Assembly: GCA_913020445.1 (NCBI GenBank)
Contig: CAJWAR010000042.1
Span: 1 to 35,690, forward strand
Source: an uncultured Rhodospirillaceae bacterium
GTDB taxonomy: Bacteria > Pseudomonadota > Alphaproteobacteria > Rhodospirillales > UBA2165
Direction: 5' to 3'
Length of the DNA stretch: 35,690 bases
The translations under genes and the position numbers were made by a program. The notes under the pieces are model-generated. The model had not been told where the DNA came from and ran no database searches. It saw only the letters and a program-made list of their open reading frames with translations. Numbering within the stretch: the stretch's first letter is position 1; every line of letters starts with the position of its first letter. Positions 8,119 to 16,891 of the stretch are shown here, piece by piece.

Positions 8119-9930
8119 TTAATCACGGCCCGCCTCGATCTCTTCACGCGCCATTTCAAGCTCAAGCCAGCGTTCTTCCGACGCGGCAAGTTCGGTTTCA
8201 GCTTGGGTCAACGCCGCCGCCGCTTTTTCGAAACCTTCGGGATCACGGGCGTAAAAATCCATATCAGCCATTTGGGCGTGAAATTTCACAATCTCTTGCT
8301 GCAATTTCGCTATTTGAACCGGCAATGTTTCCAGCGCGTGCTTGTCGTTAAATGACATGCGCTGATTTCTATTGGAATTCCTGTCACCAGATTTTTTTGC
8401 CTTAGCAGTTTTTTGTTTGGCCGGTGCTGGCCGAGCGCCCTCGCCTTTTCTTTGCGCCAGCATTTCTGTGTAGCCGCCAGCATATTCAATCCACGCGCCG
8501 TCTTTTTCTGGCGCGATCGTCGAGGTTACGATGCGGTCGAGAAAATCCCGGTCATGGCTGACCAGCAGAACCGTACCCTTATAATCGGCGATCAATTCCT
8601 GCAGCAAATCCAGGGTTTCGAGATCAAGGTCGTTGGTCGGCTCATCCAAGATCAGTAAATTCGAGGGCCGGGCAAAGGCGCGGGCCAGCATCAGCCGTCC
8701 CCGCTCACCCCCGGATAAGGCGCTGACCACCGTCGGCGCTTGTTCGGGCTGAAACAAAAAGTCTTTCATATAGCTGACGACGTGGCGCGATTGATCGCCG
8801 ATAAACACCATGTCACTGCCGCCACCGGTCAGGGCGTCGCTTAAACTCCAGCTGGGATTAAGGTTTTCCCGGCGTTGGTCCAAGCTCACCATTTCGAGCT
8901 TAGCGCCGGACCGCACCGTGCCTTCGTCGGGCGCCAATTCACCGGTCAGCATTTTCAAGAGCGTCGTCTTACCAATGCCATTGGGGCCGACAAAGCCAAC
9001 CCGGTCACCCCGCAACACCCGGGTCGAGAAGTTTTTAACAATTGGCCGTGCATCATAGGATTTTGAAATTCCTTCGGCCTCAAAGACCAGCTTGCCGGAA
9101 GATTTCGCTTCGGTTGCCGCCATTTTGACCGTACCATTATCGAGCCGTTGCTCGCGTCGTTGTTGGCGGAGGCCATGGAGGTCTTTCAAGCGCCGCACAT
9201 TGCGTTTGCGTCTGGCTGTCACACCATAGCGCAGCCAATGCTCTTCACGCACAATCTTGCGGTCGAGTTTGTGGCGGTCGAGCTCTTCCTGTTCCAACAC
9301 GTCATCCCGCCAAGCTTCAAAAGACTGAAATCCCTGATCAAGCCGCCGGCTCGCGCCGAGGCTCAACCAGATGGTCGCTTGCGATAAGTTTTCCAGGAAC
9401 CGCCGGTCATGGCTGATCATCACCAGCGCCGAACGAATGGATTTAAGCTCATTCTCCAGCCATTCGATGGCATCAACATCCAAATGGTTGGTCGGCTCAT
9501 CGAGCAATATAATATCCGGTTGCGGCGCCAGCACACGGGCCAAGGCAGCCCGGCGCGCCTCACCGCCGGAAAGCTGGCTTGGGTCTTCCTTGCCGGTCAA
9601 ACCCAGTTGCGCCAACAAATAGGCCGCCCGGTACGGATCATCGCCCGGTGCCAATCCAGCCTCGGCGTAATCAAGCGTTGTCTCAAAGCCAGCGAAATCC
9701 GGCTCCTGCGGCAAATAGCGCACGGTTATGCCGGGCTGAACAAAAACTTCTCCGCTATCCGGTTCAATCATGCCGGCGGCGATCTTCAACAACGTCGATT
9801 TGCCCGAGCCGTTGCGGCCGACCAGACAAATCCGGTCGCGCTCGGCTACCGAAAGCTCGGCTCCCTCAAGCAGCGGCGTGCCGCCAAAGGTTAAATTGAT
9901 ATCGCGTAATATGAGAATGGGTGGTGCCAT
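8119..9930 (-). CDS. uup: ABC-F family ATPase Uup
   Basis: A 603-residue soluble protein with two ABC ATPase domains and no membrane segments, the ABC-F layout. Domain 1 has GRNGSGKST, SGGEARRA and LLDEPTNHLD. An Arg/Lys-rich linker follows (REEHWLRYGVTARRKRN). Domain 2 has GPNGIGKTT, SGGERGR and LILDEPTNDLD. The C-terminal 70 residues are a charged coiled coil (LETLPVQIAKLQQEI) typical of Uup, which binds branched DNA and ribosomes in E. coli. The start at 9930 fits the family N-terminus but has no obvious Shine-Dalgarno sequence. It lies 47 bases downstream of the YciI gene on the same strand. Confidence 0.93.
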   Translation of the reverse strand: MAPPILILRDINLTFGGTPLLEGAELSVAERDRICLVGRNGSGKSTLLKIAAGMIEPDSGEVFVQPGITVRYLPQEPDFAGFETTLDYAEAGLAPGDDPYRAAYLLAQLGLTGKEDPSQLSGGEARRAALARVLAPQPDIILLDEPTNHLDVDAIEWLENELKSIRSALVMISHDRRFLENLSQATIWLSLGASRRLDQGFQSFEAWRDDVLEQEELDRHKLDRKIVREEHWLRYGVTARRKRNVRRLKDLHGLRQQRREQRLDNGTVKMAATEAKSSGKLVFEAEGISKSYDARPIVKNFSTRVLRGDRVGFVGPNGIGKTTLLKMLTGELAPDEGTVRSGAKLEMVSLDQRRENLNPSWSLSDALTGGGSDMVFIGDQSRHVVSYMKDFLFQPEQAPTVVSALSGGERGRLMLARAFARPSNLLILDEPTNDLDLETLDLLQELIADYKGTVLLVSHDRDFLDRIVTSTIAPEKDGAWIEYAGGYTEMLAQRKGEGARPAPAKQKTAKAKKSGDRNSNRNQRMSFNDKHALETLPVQIAKLQQEIVKFHAQMADMDFYARDPEGFEKAAAALTQAETELAASEERWLELEMAREEIEAGRD

Positions 9931-9977
9931 AAGGGGGGTGTTTAAAGGCGCTCGAACTTAAACGCAAGGCTCGCTTC

Positions 9978-10292
9978 CTAATTCCCCTCGGCGGTCTCGG
10001 GGGCGGCATCCGGGTTCCATTGACCGCGGCGCATGTGGGTAATTTTGACCGATTTAAAGACACCGCCTTGGCGTAGCGGCTCGTTGGCGGAAAATTCTTC
10101 CGCTTCTTCCCGGCTGGCCACATTAAGGATCAAGACCGAGCCAATGCGGGCAACACCGTCATCGGCCAGCAGCGCACCTCCCAAAACCAATTTTTCCTCG
10201 TGCTCGGCAAGATATTTGAAATGAGCCGGTTTATGTTGTTCACGTAGGGGGCCTGAGTTTTCAATATCTTCCTGATAAATAATATAGAGCAT
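9978..10292 (-). CDS. YciI family protein
   Basis: A 104-residue protein of the YciI/YCII fold, a ferredoxin-like alpha/beta barrel dimer. The family features are MLYIIYQED at the N-terminus, LREQHKPAHFKYL with the conserved His, LVLGGALLADDG, and EAEEFSANEPLRQGGVFKSVKI. Family members are small enzymes or accessory proteins of mostly unknown role. It begins five bases after the RidA-family gene, whose 3' end contains its ribosome site AAGGAA, so the two are co-transcribed. Confidence 0.9.
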   Translation of the reverse strand: MLYIIYQEDIENSGPLREQHKPAHFKYLAEHEEKLVLGGALLADDGVARIGSVLILNVASREEAEEFSANEPLRQGGVFKSVKITHMRRGQWNPDAAPETAEGN

Positions 10293-10297
10293 GGGTC

Positions 10298-10768
10298 TTA
10301 TTCCTTCAGGGCAAAAAGGCCTTCGATCTCGACCGTGACATTATAAGGCATGGCAGCAACCCCAGCCGCTGTTCGAGTGTGCTTGCCGAGCTCGCCAAAA
10401 ATATCATGCATCAGTTCTGAGGCTCCATTGACCACTTGAGCAACCTGATCAAAGCCTTCAATTGTCGCCACAAAACCGCGCAAATTAAGCACACGCTCGA
10501 TGCGATCCAAATCGCCATCCAAGGCATGTTTGGCCTGAGCCAGCACATTCAGCGCCGACAGCCGGGCCGCCGCTTGACCATCTTCAAGGCTTTGTTCGCG
10601 CCCGACATGGCCAAAATATTTGATCTCGCCGTCAATTGCCGGCAACTGGCCGGAAACTCGAAGCGTATTATTATAAATCAGATAGGTTTCAATTTTGGCG
10701 GCTTTCGGTATCGCCGCGGCAGGAATTTCGATGCCCAGTTCCTGCAATCTTTGGTCAATTTTTCCCAT
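10298..10768 (-). CDS. RidA (YjgF/UK114) family protein
   Basis: A 156-residue RidA-superfamily protein, longer than E. coli RidA (about 128) and resembling the subgroup with an N-terminal LQELGIEIP segment. The motif around the conserved Arg is present as TRTAAGVAAMP (Arg132), followed by VEIEGLFAL. Classic members deaminate reactive enamine/imine intermediates such as 2-aminoacrylate; this subgroup is less characterised. It is the first gene of an operon with the YciI protein and perhaps uup, and is divergent from the MDR oxidoreductase. Confidence 0.9.
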   Translation of the reverse strand: MGKIDQRLQELGIEIPAAAIPKAAKIETYLIYNNTLRVSGQLPAIDGEIKYFGHVGREQSLEDGQAAARLSALNVLAQAKHALDGDLDRIERVLNLRGFVATIEGFDQVAQVVNGASELMHDIFGELGKHTRTAAGVAAMPYNVTVEIEGLFALKE

Positions 10769-10923
10769 GAGACAAAAATTCCTGTTGTTATGGTTTTAGT
10801 TTAAGTCACCTGATCAACTTGTCTAGAAATCAATCTTCTGCTTGGCTAAATCCTTTCAAAGCGCCCGGCAAACTGTTAGAGAGTCGGCATAAAAATATTT
10901 TGTTGGGGATAAGAGAAAATCAC

Positions 10924-11913
10924 ATGAAAGCAATTCGTGTCAGCGAAAAATCCGAGAGTTCAGATGATCTGAAGTTCGAGCTTAGCGATATTGAAACACC
11001 AAAAATCAAAGACGGTGAATGTCTGGTCGAAATTCATGCCAGCGGCATCAACCCGAGCGACGTCAAAGCATTGTTAGGCAAAATGCCGAATTTAACCTGG
11101 CCGCGCACCCCGGGCCGCGACTATGCCGGTATTGTTGCCGAGGGCCCAAGTGAGTTGATCGGTAAAGAAGTTTGGGGCACCGGCGGCGATCTCGGCATGG
11201 GCCGGGATGGCGCCCATGCGGAATTTAACGTTGTCGATGTCGCGGGTATTCGTGAAAAGCCCGCCAATCTGACTATGGCCGAAGCGGGCTCTGTGGGTGT
11301 CTCCTGGACCTGTGCCTGGCTCGGCATGGTACCGGGCGCGCATGTAGTGGATGGCGAGACCGTCGCTGTTTTGGGCGCCAATGGCAAAGTCGGCGAAGCG
11401 GCCATCCAAATCGCCACCGCTGCTGGGGCCAGTGTGATCGCTGTTGAGCGCACGCGGGATGATTATTTCGGCCATGCCACCGGCCCGGTTGATGTCGTCA
11501 ATCTTGAAAAAGAGCCGGATGTTCGACTAGCCATCATGGACCGCACCGATGGCAAAGGCGCTGACATCATCATGAACACTGTCGGCAGCCCTTATTTTGA
11601 CGCCGCCTGTAATTCGCTCGCCAAACAAGGCCGTCAAATCATTTGCACAACAATTGAGGAAGAGAATACGATTAACCTCCGCACCTTCTACCGCGGTAAT
11701 TATCATATGATCGGTGTCAGCAATATGGATCATAACAATATTCTCTCTGGCGAATTACTGGAAGAAATGAAGACCGGCTTCGAAAGCGGTGCTTACAAGC
11801 CCTATCCAATCAAAGACGAAAACGTTCATGGTCTGGAAAATGCCGGCGAGGCTTATAAAATTGTCCTCAAAAGCATGTCGCGCGACCGCATCGTTATAGA
11901 TCCGAAGGCTTAA
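10924..11913 (+). CDS. Zinc-independent MDR oxidoreductase
   Basis: A 329-residue medium-chain dehydrogenase/reductase of the quinone oxidoreductase type. It has the GroES-like N-terminus (ASGINPSDVKALLG, PRTPGRDYAGIV), a glycine-rich cofactor motif LGANGKVGEAAIQIA, and GADIIMNTVGSPYFDAA in the Rossmann domain. The four-cysteine structural zinc lobe is absent. The ATG at 10924 (MKAIRVSE) is the family start and has GGGGATAAGAG upstream; an in-frame ATG at 10819 only adds a non-conserved tail. The M17 aminopeptidase starts eight bases after its stop. Substrate unknown. Confidence 0.9.
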   Translation: MKAIRVSEKSESSDDLKFELSDIETPKIKDGECLVEIHASGINPSDVKALLGKMPNLTWPRTPGRDYAGIVAEGPSELIGKEVWGTGGDLGMGRDGAHAEFNVVDVAGIREKPANLTMAEAGSVGVSWTCAWLGMVPGAHVVDGETVAVLGANGKVGEAAIQIATAAGASVIAVERTRDDYFGHATGPVDVVNLEKEPDVRLAIMDRTDGKGADIIMNTVGSPYFDAACNSLAKQGRQIICTTIEEENTINLRTFYRGNYHMIGVSNMDHNNILSGELLEEMKTGFESGAYKPYPIKDENVHGLENAGEAYKIVLKSMSRDRIVIDPKA

Positions 11914-11921
11914 ATTTGAAG

Positions 11922-13307
11922 ATGTCTCATTTTGCCAAAGCAGCCAAAAACGCCACGCCCCTTATCCCTTTAACCAAGGACCAACTCGGCAAATGGCGCA
12001 ACAAACAAAGTAAGCGCGTTCAAACCTGGATCTCCAGCACGGGTTTTAAGGCTGGTCCGGGCACAACCTGCCTAATATCCGGCACCGATGGAAAATTGAG
12101 CAATGTCCTGGTCGGTGTAACCAAGGCTGCCGATCATTGGGATTGCGGCAATCTATCGAAAAACCTGCCCCAAGGCGTTTATAGCTTTGATCACAAGAAA
12201 GCGGCAGACATTGAAAAATGGGCCCTTGGCTGGGCTTTGGGCGCCTATAGTTTTGGCCGCTACAAAAAAAACCAAAAACAAACAAAAAAAGCCCGCCTGC
12301 TGCTGCCAAAAGACTGCGACAGCCGGTCTTTGGAACATACAGTTGAAGCGATTTATCTGGCGCGTGACCTGATTAACACGCCGGCTGGTGATATGGGGCC
12401 GGCGCAATTGGCCAGTGCCGCACGAGCACTGGCGAAAAAACACAAAGCGCCCTTCAAAGTAATTGTCGGCGCGGATTTATTGGCCAAGAATTATCCTGCC
12501 ATCCATGCCGTCGGCCGCGCCGTTGCAACCAGAGACCAAGCGCCCCGTCTGATCGATTTTACCTGGGGCAAACGAAATGCACCAAAAGTGACCCTGGTCG
12601 GTAAGGGGGTGTGCTTTGACACCGGTGGGCTTGATCTAAAATCAGCCGGCGGCATGAAATTGATGAAAAAAGATATGGGCGGTGCCGCCAATGTGCTGGG
12701 GCTCGCCCATATGATTATGGCGGCCAATTTACCGATCCGGTTGCGGGTGCTCATCCCGGCGGTTGAAAACAGTGTTTCCGGCAATGCGCTCCGCCCCTTG
12801 GATGTAATCCCCAGCCGCAGCGGCAAAACCATCGAGATCGGCAATACGGACGCCGAAGGCAGGGTCATCCTGGCCGATGCATTGAGCGAAGCGGCCCGTG
12901 AAAAACCCGAGCTGATTGTCGATTTTGCCACCTTGACCGGCGCTGCGCGGGTGGCGCTTGGCGCCGAGCTGCCGGCCTTATTTACCAATGACGATAAATT
13001 CGCTGCTGCCGTTATCAAAGCCGGTATGGCGAACCAAGACCCCCTGTGGCGGCTGCCGCTCTGGCCCGGCTATCGCAAAGCCGTGGATGGCAAAACAGCC
13101 GATTTGACCAATGCGCCGGAAGGTGGTTTCGGAGGCGCAATTACCGCCGCACTTTTTCTCCAGGAGTTTGTCGAACCGACAACAAAGTGGGCGCATATTG
13201 ATCTCATGGCGTGGAACCAAGCCACCAAGCCTGGCCGTCCAGAAGGCGGCGAAGCGATGGGTATCCGGGCATTTTTTCAAGCTCTCAGAGAGATATACAC
13301 TTCTTAA
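11922..13307 (+). CDS. M17 family leucyl aminopeptidase
   Basis: A 461-residue cytosolic metallo-aminopeptidase that removes N-terminal residues from peptides. The C-terminal catalytic domain is intact. Lys228 and Asp233 lie in VGKGVCFDTGG, Asp251 in KKDMGGAANV, and the family signature NTDAEGRVIL (308-317) holds Asp310, Glu312 and Arg314. The two-metal site and bicarbonate-binding Arg are therefore present. Length fits the shorter PepB-like forms. The ATG at 11922 is preferred to an in-frame TTG at 11916. It follows the MDR gene by eight bases and is probably co-transcribed with it. Confidence 0.93.
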   Translation: MSHFAKAAKNATPLIPLTKDQLGKWRNKQSKRVQTWISSTGFKAGPGTTCLISGTDGKLSNVLVGVTKAADHWDCGNLSKNLPQGVYSFDHKKAADIEKWALGWALGAYSFGRYKKNQKQTKKARLLLPKDCDSRSLEHTVEAIYLARDLINTPAGDMGPAQLASAARALAKKHKAPFKVIVGADLLAKNYPAIHAVGRAVATRDQAPRLIDFTWGKRNAPKVTLVGKGVCFDTGGLDLKSAGGMKLMKKDMGGAANVLGLAHMIMAANLPIRLRVLIPAVENSVSGNALRPLDVIPSRSGKTIEIGNTDAEGRVILADALSEAAREKPELIVDFATLTGAARVALGAELPALFTNDDKFAAAVIKAGMANQDPLWRLPLWPGYRKAVDGKTADLTNAPEGGFGGAITAALFLQEFVEPTTKWAHIDLMAWNQATKPGRPEGGEAMGIRAFFQALREIYTS

Positions 13308-13320
13308 TATTATCGAAATG

Positions 13321-13376
13321 AAATTCGAACAAATTTTCTGGGAGTATTAATAAGCCCTTGGCTTTTGTTCGAATTT
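13321..13376. promoter_or_regulatory. 13-bp inverted repeat upstream of the MarR gene
   Basis: AAATTCGAACAAA (13321-13333) and TTTGTTCGAATTT (13364-13376) are exact reverse complements separated by 30 bp, and each holds the palindrome TTCGAA. They sit between the aminopeptidase stop and the MarR start, so paired autoregulatory MarR operators are likely. A transcript hairpin is the alternative, but no T-run follows. Confidence 0.5.
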
Positions 13377-13429
13377 GAAATAAAAACGATACGCGTTCGT
13401 AACGAGATTGCGAAACAGGTGGTGTAAAT

Positions 13430-13780
13430 ATGGGTATTGAGCTTACTCCCAATCAAGCGTTAGACATTTGGTGCCGTGCTGCGGTCGATGGTGTCAAACG
13501 CGACGCGCCCGATCTTTCCGCCCGCCAGATGGCGCTTTTGCTGCTCGTCTATATGACCGAAGGACCCCATACCGTACGTGGCCTGTCCCAAACCCTCAAC
13601 ATTTCCAAGCCGGCCGTAACGCGGGCGATTGACCGTCTCTCAAAACTTGAAATGGTACGCCGCAAATCAGATGAAGCCGACCGCCGGAGCGTACTCGTGC
13701 AACGCACCGTTAAAGGCTCAATATTTTTGCGTGAATACAGTGAAATTGTGGCGTCAGCAGCAATGGCCTCAACGGCTTAA
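13430..13780 (+). CDS. MarR family transcriptional regulator
   Basis: A 116-residue winged helix-turn-helix protein, slightly shorter than typical MarR proteins (about 140). The DNA-binding region is clear: LSQTLNISKPAVTRAIDRLSKLEMVRRKSDEADRRSV (about residues 53-90), with the wing Asp-Arg-Arg. MarR proteins bind as dimers and usually respond to small phenolic or oxidative ligands. The ATG has AGGTGG upstream. The inverted repeat just upstream suggests autoregulation. The C-terminal dimerisation helix is short. Confidence 0.88.
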   Translation: MGIELTPNQALDIWCRAAVDGVKRDAPDLSARQMALLLLVYMTEGPHTVRGLSQTLNISKPAVTRAIDRLSKLEMVRRKSDEADRRSVLVQRTVKGSIFLREYSEIVASAAMASTA

Positions 13781-13788
13781 TATATAGC

Positions 13789-14802
13789 TTAAATCGAGGG
13801 CGCTGCTTCGTGCCCGACTTTCTTAAACCGTGATAAATAGGCCGGTAATATCGCCTCCGCCGGTGTTGCCGTCACGCCAAGATCGGCCATGGTATTAGCG
13901 CCGTCTGCAACGACGTTATCGACTTCCAATTGCTTGACCTGATCATAAGTTAAAAGCGGCGCCGGAATTTTTTGCAGCACCCAGCCCCAAATCGCCAAAT
14001 ACCAGAACGGGATCGGCACCAATAGGCGCTTACGCCCAATCGCTTTGGTTAGCATTTTCATGATATCGACACTGCTATAGATGCTCGGCCCGCCAAGTTC
14101 ATAGGTTTGACCAGCAGCGTCTTTTGCCGCCAAAGCATTAACAATGGCAGCCGCAACATCACCGACGTAAACCGGTTGGAATTTGGTGCCGCCATCGCCG
14201 TAAAAATCGATCTCCAGCAAGGCGTCATCGGTAAACCATTTGAAATTGGGTATGGCGGGACAGCCAAATACCGGCATGACCCAGGTAAAACGGGACAGCC
14301 CGGCAAAGAAATTGAAGAAATGGTCTTCCGGGCCGAAAATTACGCTCGGACGGATGATGGTAGCGCCCGGAAATTCAGCCCGGACGGCCGCTTCGCCGGC
14401 AGCTTTGGTTTGCGCATAGCGGGCTTCTGATTTTTCATCTGCGCCGATCGCCGAGATTTGCACAAAATGAGCAACCCCGGCAGCCGTCGCCGCCTTGGCG
14501 ACATTGGCAGCGCCTTGGGTATGCACATTGGCAAAATTCTGCGCCCCCCATTCAGAGAGAATGCCGACTAGATTGACCACGCTTTCGGCCCCAGCGACGG
14601 CAGCAGCCAAAGTCGCTTCGTTTCGGACATCTGCGGCAAAGGGAACGATTTGACCAACCTCGCCCATGGTTTTGAGATAGCGGGCGTCTTCGGGATCACG
14701 CACGGCTACTCTGACCGTGGCTCCGTCAGCCGCGAGGCGGCGAACCAAATGGCGGCCGACAAACCCGGAGCCACCAAAAACCGTTACAATACGCTTTGCC
14801 AT
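13789..14802 (-). CDS. NDUFA9-like complex I-associated NAD(P)-binding protein
   Basis: A 337-residue atypical SDR with the N-terminal nucleotide motif GGSGFVGRHLV (10-20) and the extended-SDR stretches VVNLVGILSEWG, YAQTKAAGE and RPSVIFGPEDHFFN. This matches the alphaproteobacterial homologs of the mitochondrial complex I subunit NDUFA9, which support NADH:quinone oxidoreductase assembly or stability. The C-terminal IPFWYLAIWGWVLQKIPAPLLTYDQVKQLEVDN is typical of the group. It is transcribed convergently to the MarR gene with an eight-base gap. No other nuo genes are in the window. Confidence 0.9.
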   Translation of the reverse strand: MAKRIVTVFGGSGFVGRHLVRRLAADGATVRVAVRDPEDARYLKTMGEVGQIVPFAADVRNEATLAAAVAGAESVVNLVGILSEWGAQNFANVHTQGAANVAKAATAAGVAHFVQISAIGADEKSEARYAQTKAAGEAAVRAEFPGATIIRPSVIFGPEDHFFNFFAGLSRFTWVMPVFGCPAIPNFKWFTDDALLEIDFYGDGGTKFQPVYVGDVAAAIVNALAAKDAAGQTYELGGPSIYSSVDIMKMLTKAIGRKRLLVPIPFWYLAIWGWVLQKIPAPLLTYDQVKQLEVDNVVADGANTMADLGVTATPAEAILPAYLSRFKKVGHEAAPSI

Positions 14803-14933
14803 ATTTAACCCGTTCAGTTTGAACCGCTGTTCAGTTCATTATTTCGTTACTAACTCATACAATTTCAAGGCTGGAGGAACAACCTAAACCGGCAGAAAAA
14901 TTACGGGTATGCCGCCAAGGCCCGGATACCATA

Positions 14934-14962
14934 TTGACAGTGCCGGGGCAGAAGGGTACGAC
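14934..14962 (+). promoter_or_regulatory. Candidate promoter of tRNA-Leu
   Basis: A perfect TTGACA (14934-14939) is followed after 17 bases by TACGAC. The predicted start near 14969 lies about 37 bases before the mature tRNA. The -10 is weak, but a consensus -35 in front of a tRNA is typical. No other feature was seen in the 203-bp space before the tRNA. Confidence 0.55.
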
Positions 14963-15005
14963 CTCCCCTCGTTAAAACGCCATCGCATTGATTTGTGCAG
15001 ATATT

Positions 15006-15092
<87 letters not shown>

Positions 15093-15145
15093 AATACTGA
15101 TAATCATAGCGATGCAACCGGGCAAACTTATAGGATAAGCGCACA

Positions 15146-15757
15146 TTGGCCATTCAACTCTATCAAGGTGATATTCCCGCTGATCTCGATTTTGGCGCCA
15201 GCATAGCCATCGATACTGAGACGCAGGGATTAAATTTGCAGCGCGACCGCCTCTGCCTCATTCAATTGTCAGCTGGCGATGGCGACGCTCATTTGGTACA
15301 GTTTAAAGCCGGAGAGTACGACGCGCCAAATTTGAAAAAAGTGTTGAACAATCCGGACAGCACCAAAATATTCCATTTTGCCCGATTTGATATCGCCGCC
15401 ATTCAAAAATATCTCGACATTACCTGTGCGCCAGTATTTTGCACCCGCATTGCCTCCCGGCTAGCCCGCACCTATACCGATAAGCACGGTCTCAAAGATA
15501 TATGTGACGAGTTGCTTGGCATCGAAATATCCAAACAGCAACAGCAATCCGATTGGGCCGCCGATGAATTATCACCCGAACAGCAGGATTATGCCGCCTC
15601 AGATGTGCTCTACCTTCACCAACTGATGGATATCTTAAAAGGCCGTTTGGATCGTGAAGACCGCACAGAAATTGCCGAAGCCTGTTTTAATTTTTTACCT
15701 CATCGGGTCGAGCTTGACCTCGATGGCTGGGGAAGTCTTGATATTTTTGACCATTAG
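15146..15757 (+). CDS. RNase D-type 3'-5' exonuclease (DEDDy)
   Basis: A 203-residue protein holding only the DEDDy nuclease domain; the HRDC domains of full-length RNase D (about 375 residues) are absent. The metal and catalytic residues are Asp23 and Glu25 (DTETQGL), Asp82 (FARFD), Tyr149 and Asp153 (DYAASDVLYL). It probably trims 3' ends of structured RNA such as tRNA. The start is TTG at 15146, with AGGATAAG upstream; no ATG or GTG near this point gives the family N-terminus MAIQLYQGD. It begins 53 bases after tRNA-Leu on the same strand and may share its transcript. Confidence 0.9.
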   Translation: MAIQLYQGDIPADLDFGASIAIDTETQGLNLQRDRLCLIQLSAGDGDAHLVQFKAGEYDAPNLKKVLNNPDSTKIFHFARFDIAAIQKYLDITCAPVFCTRIASRLARTYTDKHGLKDICDELLGIEISKQQQQSDWAADELSPEQQDYAASDVLYLHQLMDILKGRLDREDRTEIAEACFNFLPHRVELDLDGWGSLDIFDH

Positions 15758-15838
15758 GCGTGACGCTGGCGACCGGCAATTTATGAGATTTAATCAATTT
15801 TTAGCCAAACCTGTGTTTTAATTGGATAATTCCTGGTA

Positions 15839-15858
15839 ATTTAGCCTTAATGCTAAAT
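15839..15858. repeat. Inverted repeat upstream of kdsD
   Basis: ATTTAGC and GCTAAAT flank six bases (CTTAAT), giving a perfect 7-bp stem 25 bases before the kdsD start. It could be a regulator site or a small leader hairpin; no T-run follows, so a terminator is unlikely. Confidence 0.35.
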
Positions 15859-15883
15859 ATCGTTAATTTGAATCGAGTTCTAC

Positions 15884-16882
15884 ATGAGCGACCGCAATAC
15901 CGCCCGGAATAGTGCTCAAGACTTAGACAGTTTTGCGGCTGATATCGAACGCGCCAAACAAGTATTAAAACTTGAAGCAGATGGCTTGATCAGTCTCGCC
16001 GACTCGCTTAATGGCGCCTTATCGGCAGCGATCGATATTCTGCAAAACAGCAGCGGCCGGATTATCGTTACCGGCATGGGCAAAAGCGGCCATATTGCCA
16101 ACAAAATAGCCGCCACCTTAGCCTCTACCGGCAAGCCTGCATTCTTTATTCATCCCGGCGAAGCCAGCCATGGTGACCTCGGCATGATCAATAATGATGA
16201 TGCGGTTTTAGCGCTATCAAACTCCGGCGAAACCCCTGAGATTTCAGACATTATCGCCTTTACGCGGCGCTTCAAAATTCCGCTGATCGGCATGACCAGC
16301 GTCGCCAATAGTACGATGGCAGTTGAAGCCGACGTCGCTTTGATATTGCCGCCGGCTGAAGAAGCCTGCTTTATCGGCCTGGCGCCAACCACATCGACGA
16401 CCATGATGATGGCTTATGGTGACGTTTTAGCTGTTGTCTTGATGGAGCGCCAAGGCTTCACCGCCGAAGATTTCAAATTGCGTCACCCCGGTGGCCGGCT
16501 CGGTCTCAAACTGCTCAAAGTTTCCGATATCATGCATACCGGTTCAGAACTGCCGATTGCCAAAGGCAGCGATCCAATGACTGAAGTCTTGCCCGAAATG
16601 ACGGCCAAAAGCCTGGGGTGTATCGGCATTATGGACGATGGCAAACTGGCCGGCATTATCACTGATGGTGATATCCGGCGCCATATGGCAGATGGTTTCT
16701 TAAATTTAACCGCCGCGGAAGTTATGACCTCTGGCGTTAAAACCATCCGGCCCAACGCCCTGGCGAGTGAAGCTCTGCAAATCATGAATGAAGTAAAAAT
16801 AACCAGTCTGTTTGTCGAGCAAGATGACGCTATTGTCGGCCTGTTGCATATTCATGACTGCCTGCGCGCTGGCGTAGCATAG
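15884..16882 (+). CDS. kdsD: Arabinose-5-phosphate isomerase
   Basis: A 332-residue enzyme converting ribulose 5-phosphate to arabinose 5-phosphate, the first step toward KDO of lipopolysaccharide. The N-terminal SIS domain has VTGMGKSGHIANKIAATLASTG, HPGEASHGDLGM and LSNSGETPEI. Two CBS domains follow from about residue 212 (VSDIMHTG, IITDGDIRRHM, AAEVMTSGVKTIRPNA). Length and architecture match KdsD. It begins the LPS/sigma-54 block, nine bases before lptC. Confidence 0.95.
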   Translation: MSDRNTARNSAQDLDSFAADIERAKQVLKLEADGLISLADSLNGALSAAIDILQNSSGRIIVTGMGKSGHIANKIAATLASTGKPAFFIHPGEASHGDLGMINNDDAVLALSNSGETPEISDIIAFTRRFKIPLIGMTSVANSTMAVEADVALILPPAEEACFIGLAPTTSTTMMMAYGDVLAVVLMERQGFTAEDFKLRHPGGRLGLKLLKVSDIMHTGSELPIAKGSDPMTEVLPEMTAKSLGCIGIMDDGKLAGIITDGDIRRHMADGFLNLTAAEVMTSGVKTIRPNALASEALQIMNEVKITSLFVEQDDAIVGLLHIHDCLRAGVA

Positions 16883-16891
16883 GTACAGACA

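Noticed and set aside
9409..9894. Plus-strand open frame of 161 codons inside uup
   Set aside because: Antisense shadow of the first ABC domain, with no domain resemblance and no ribosome site.
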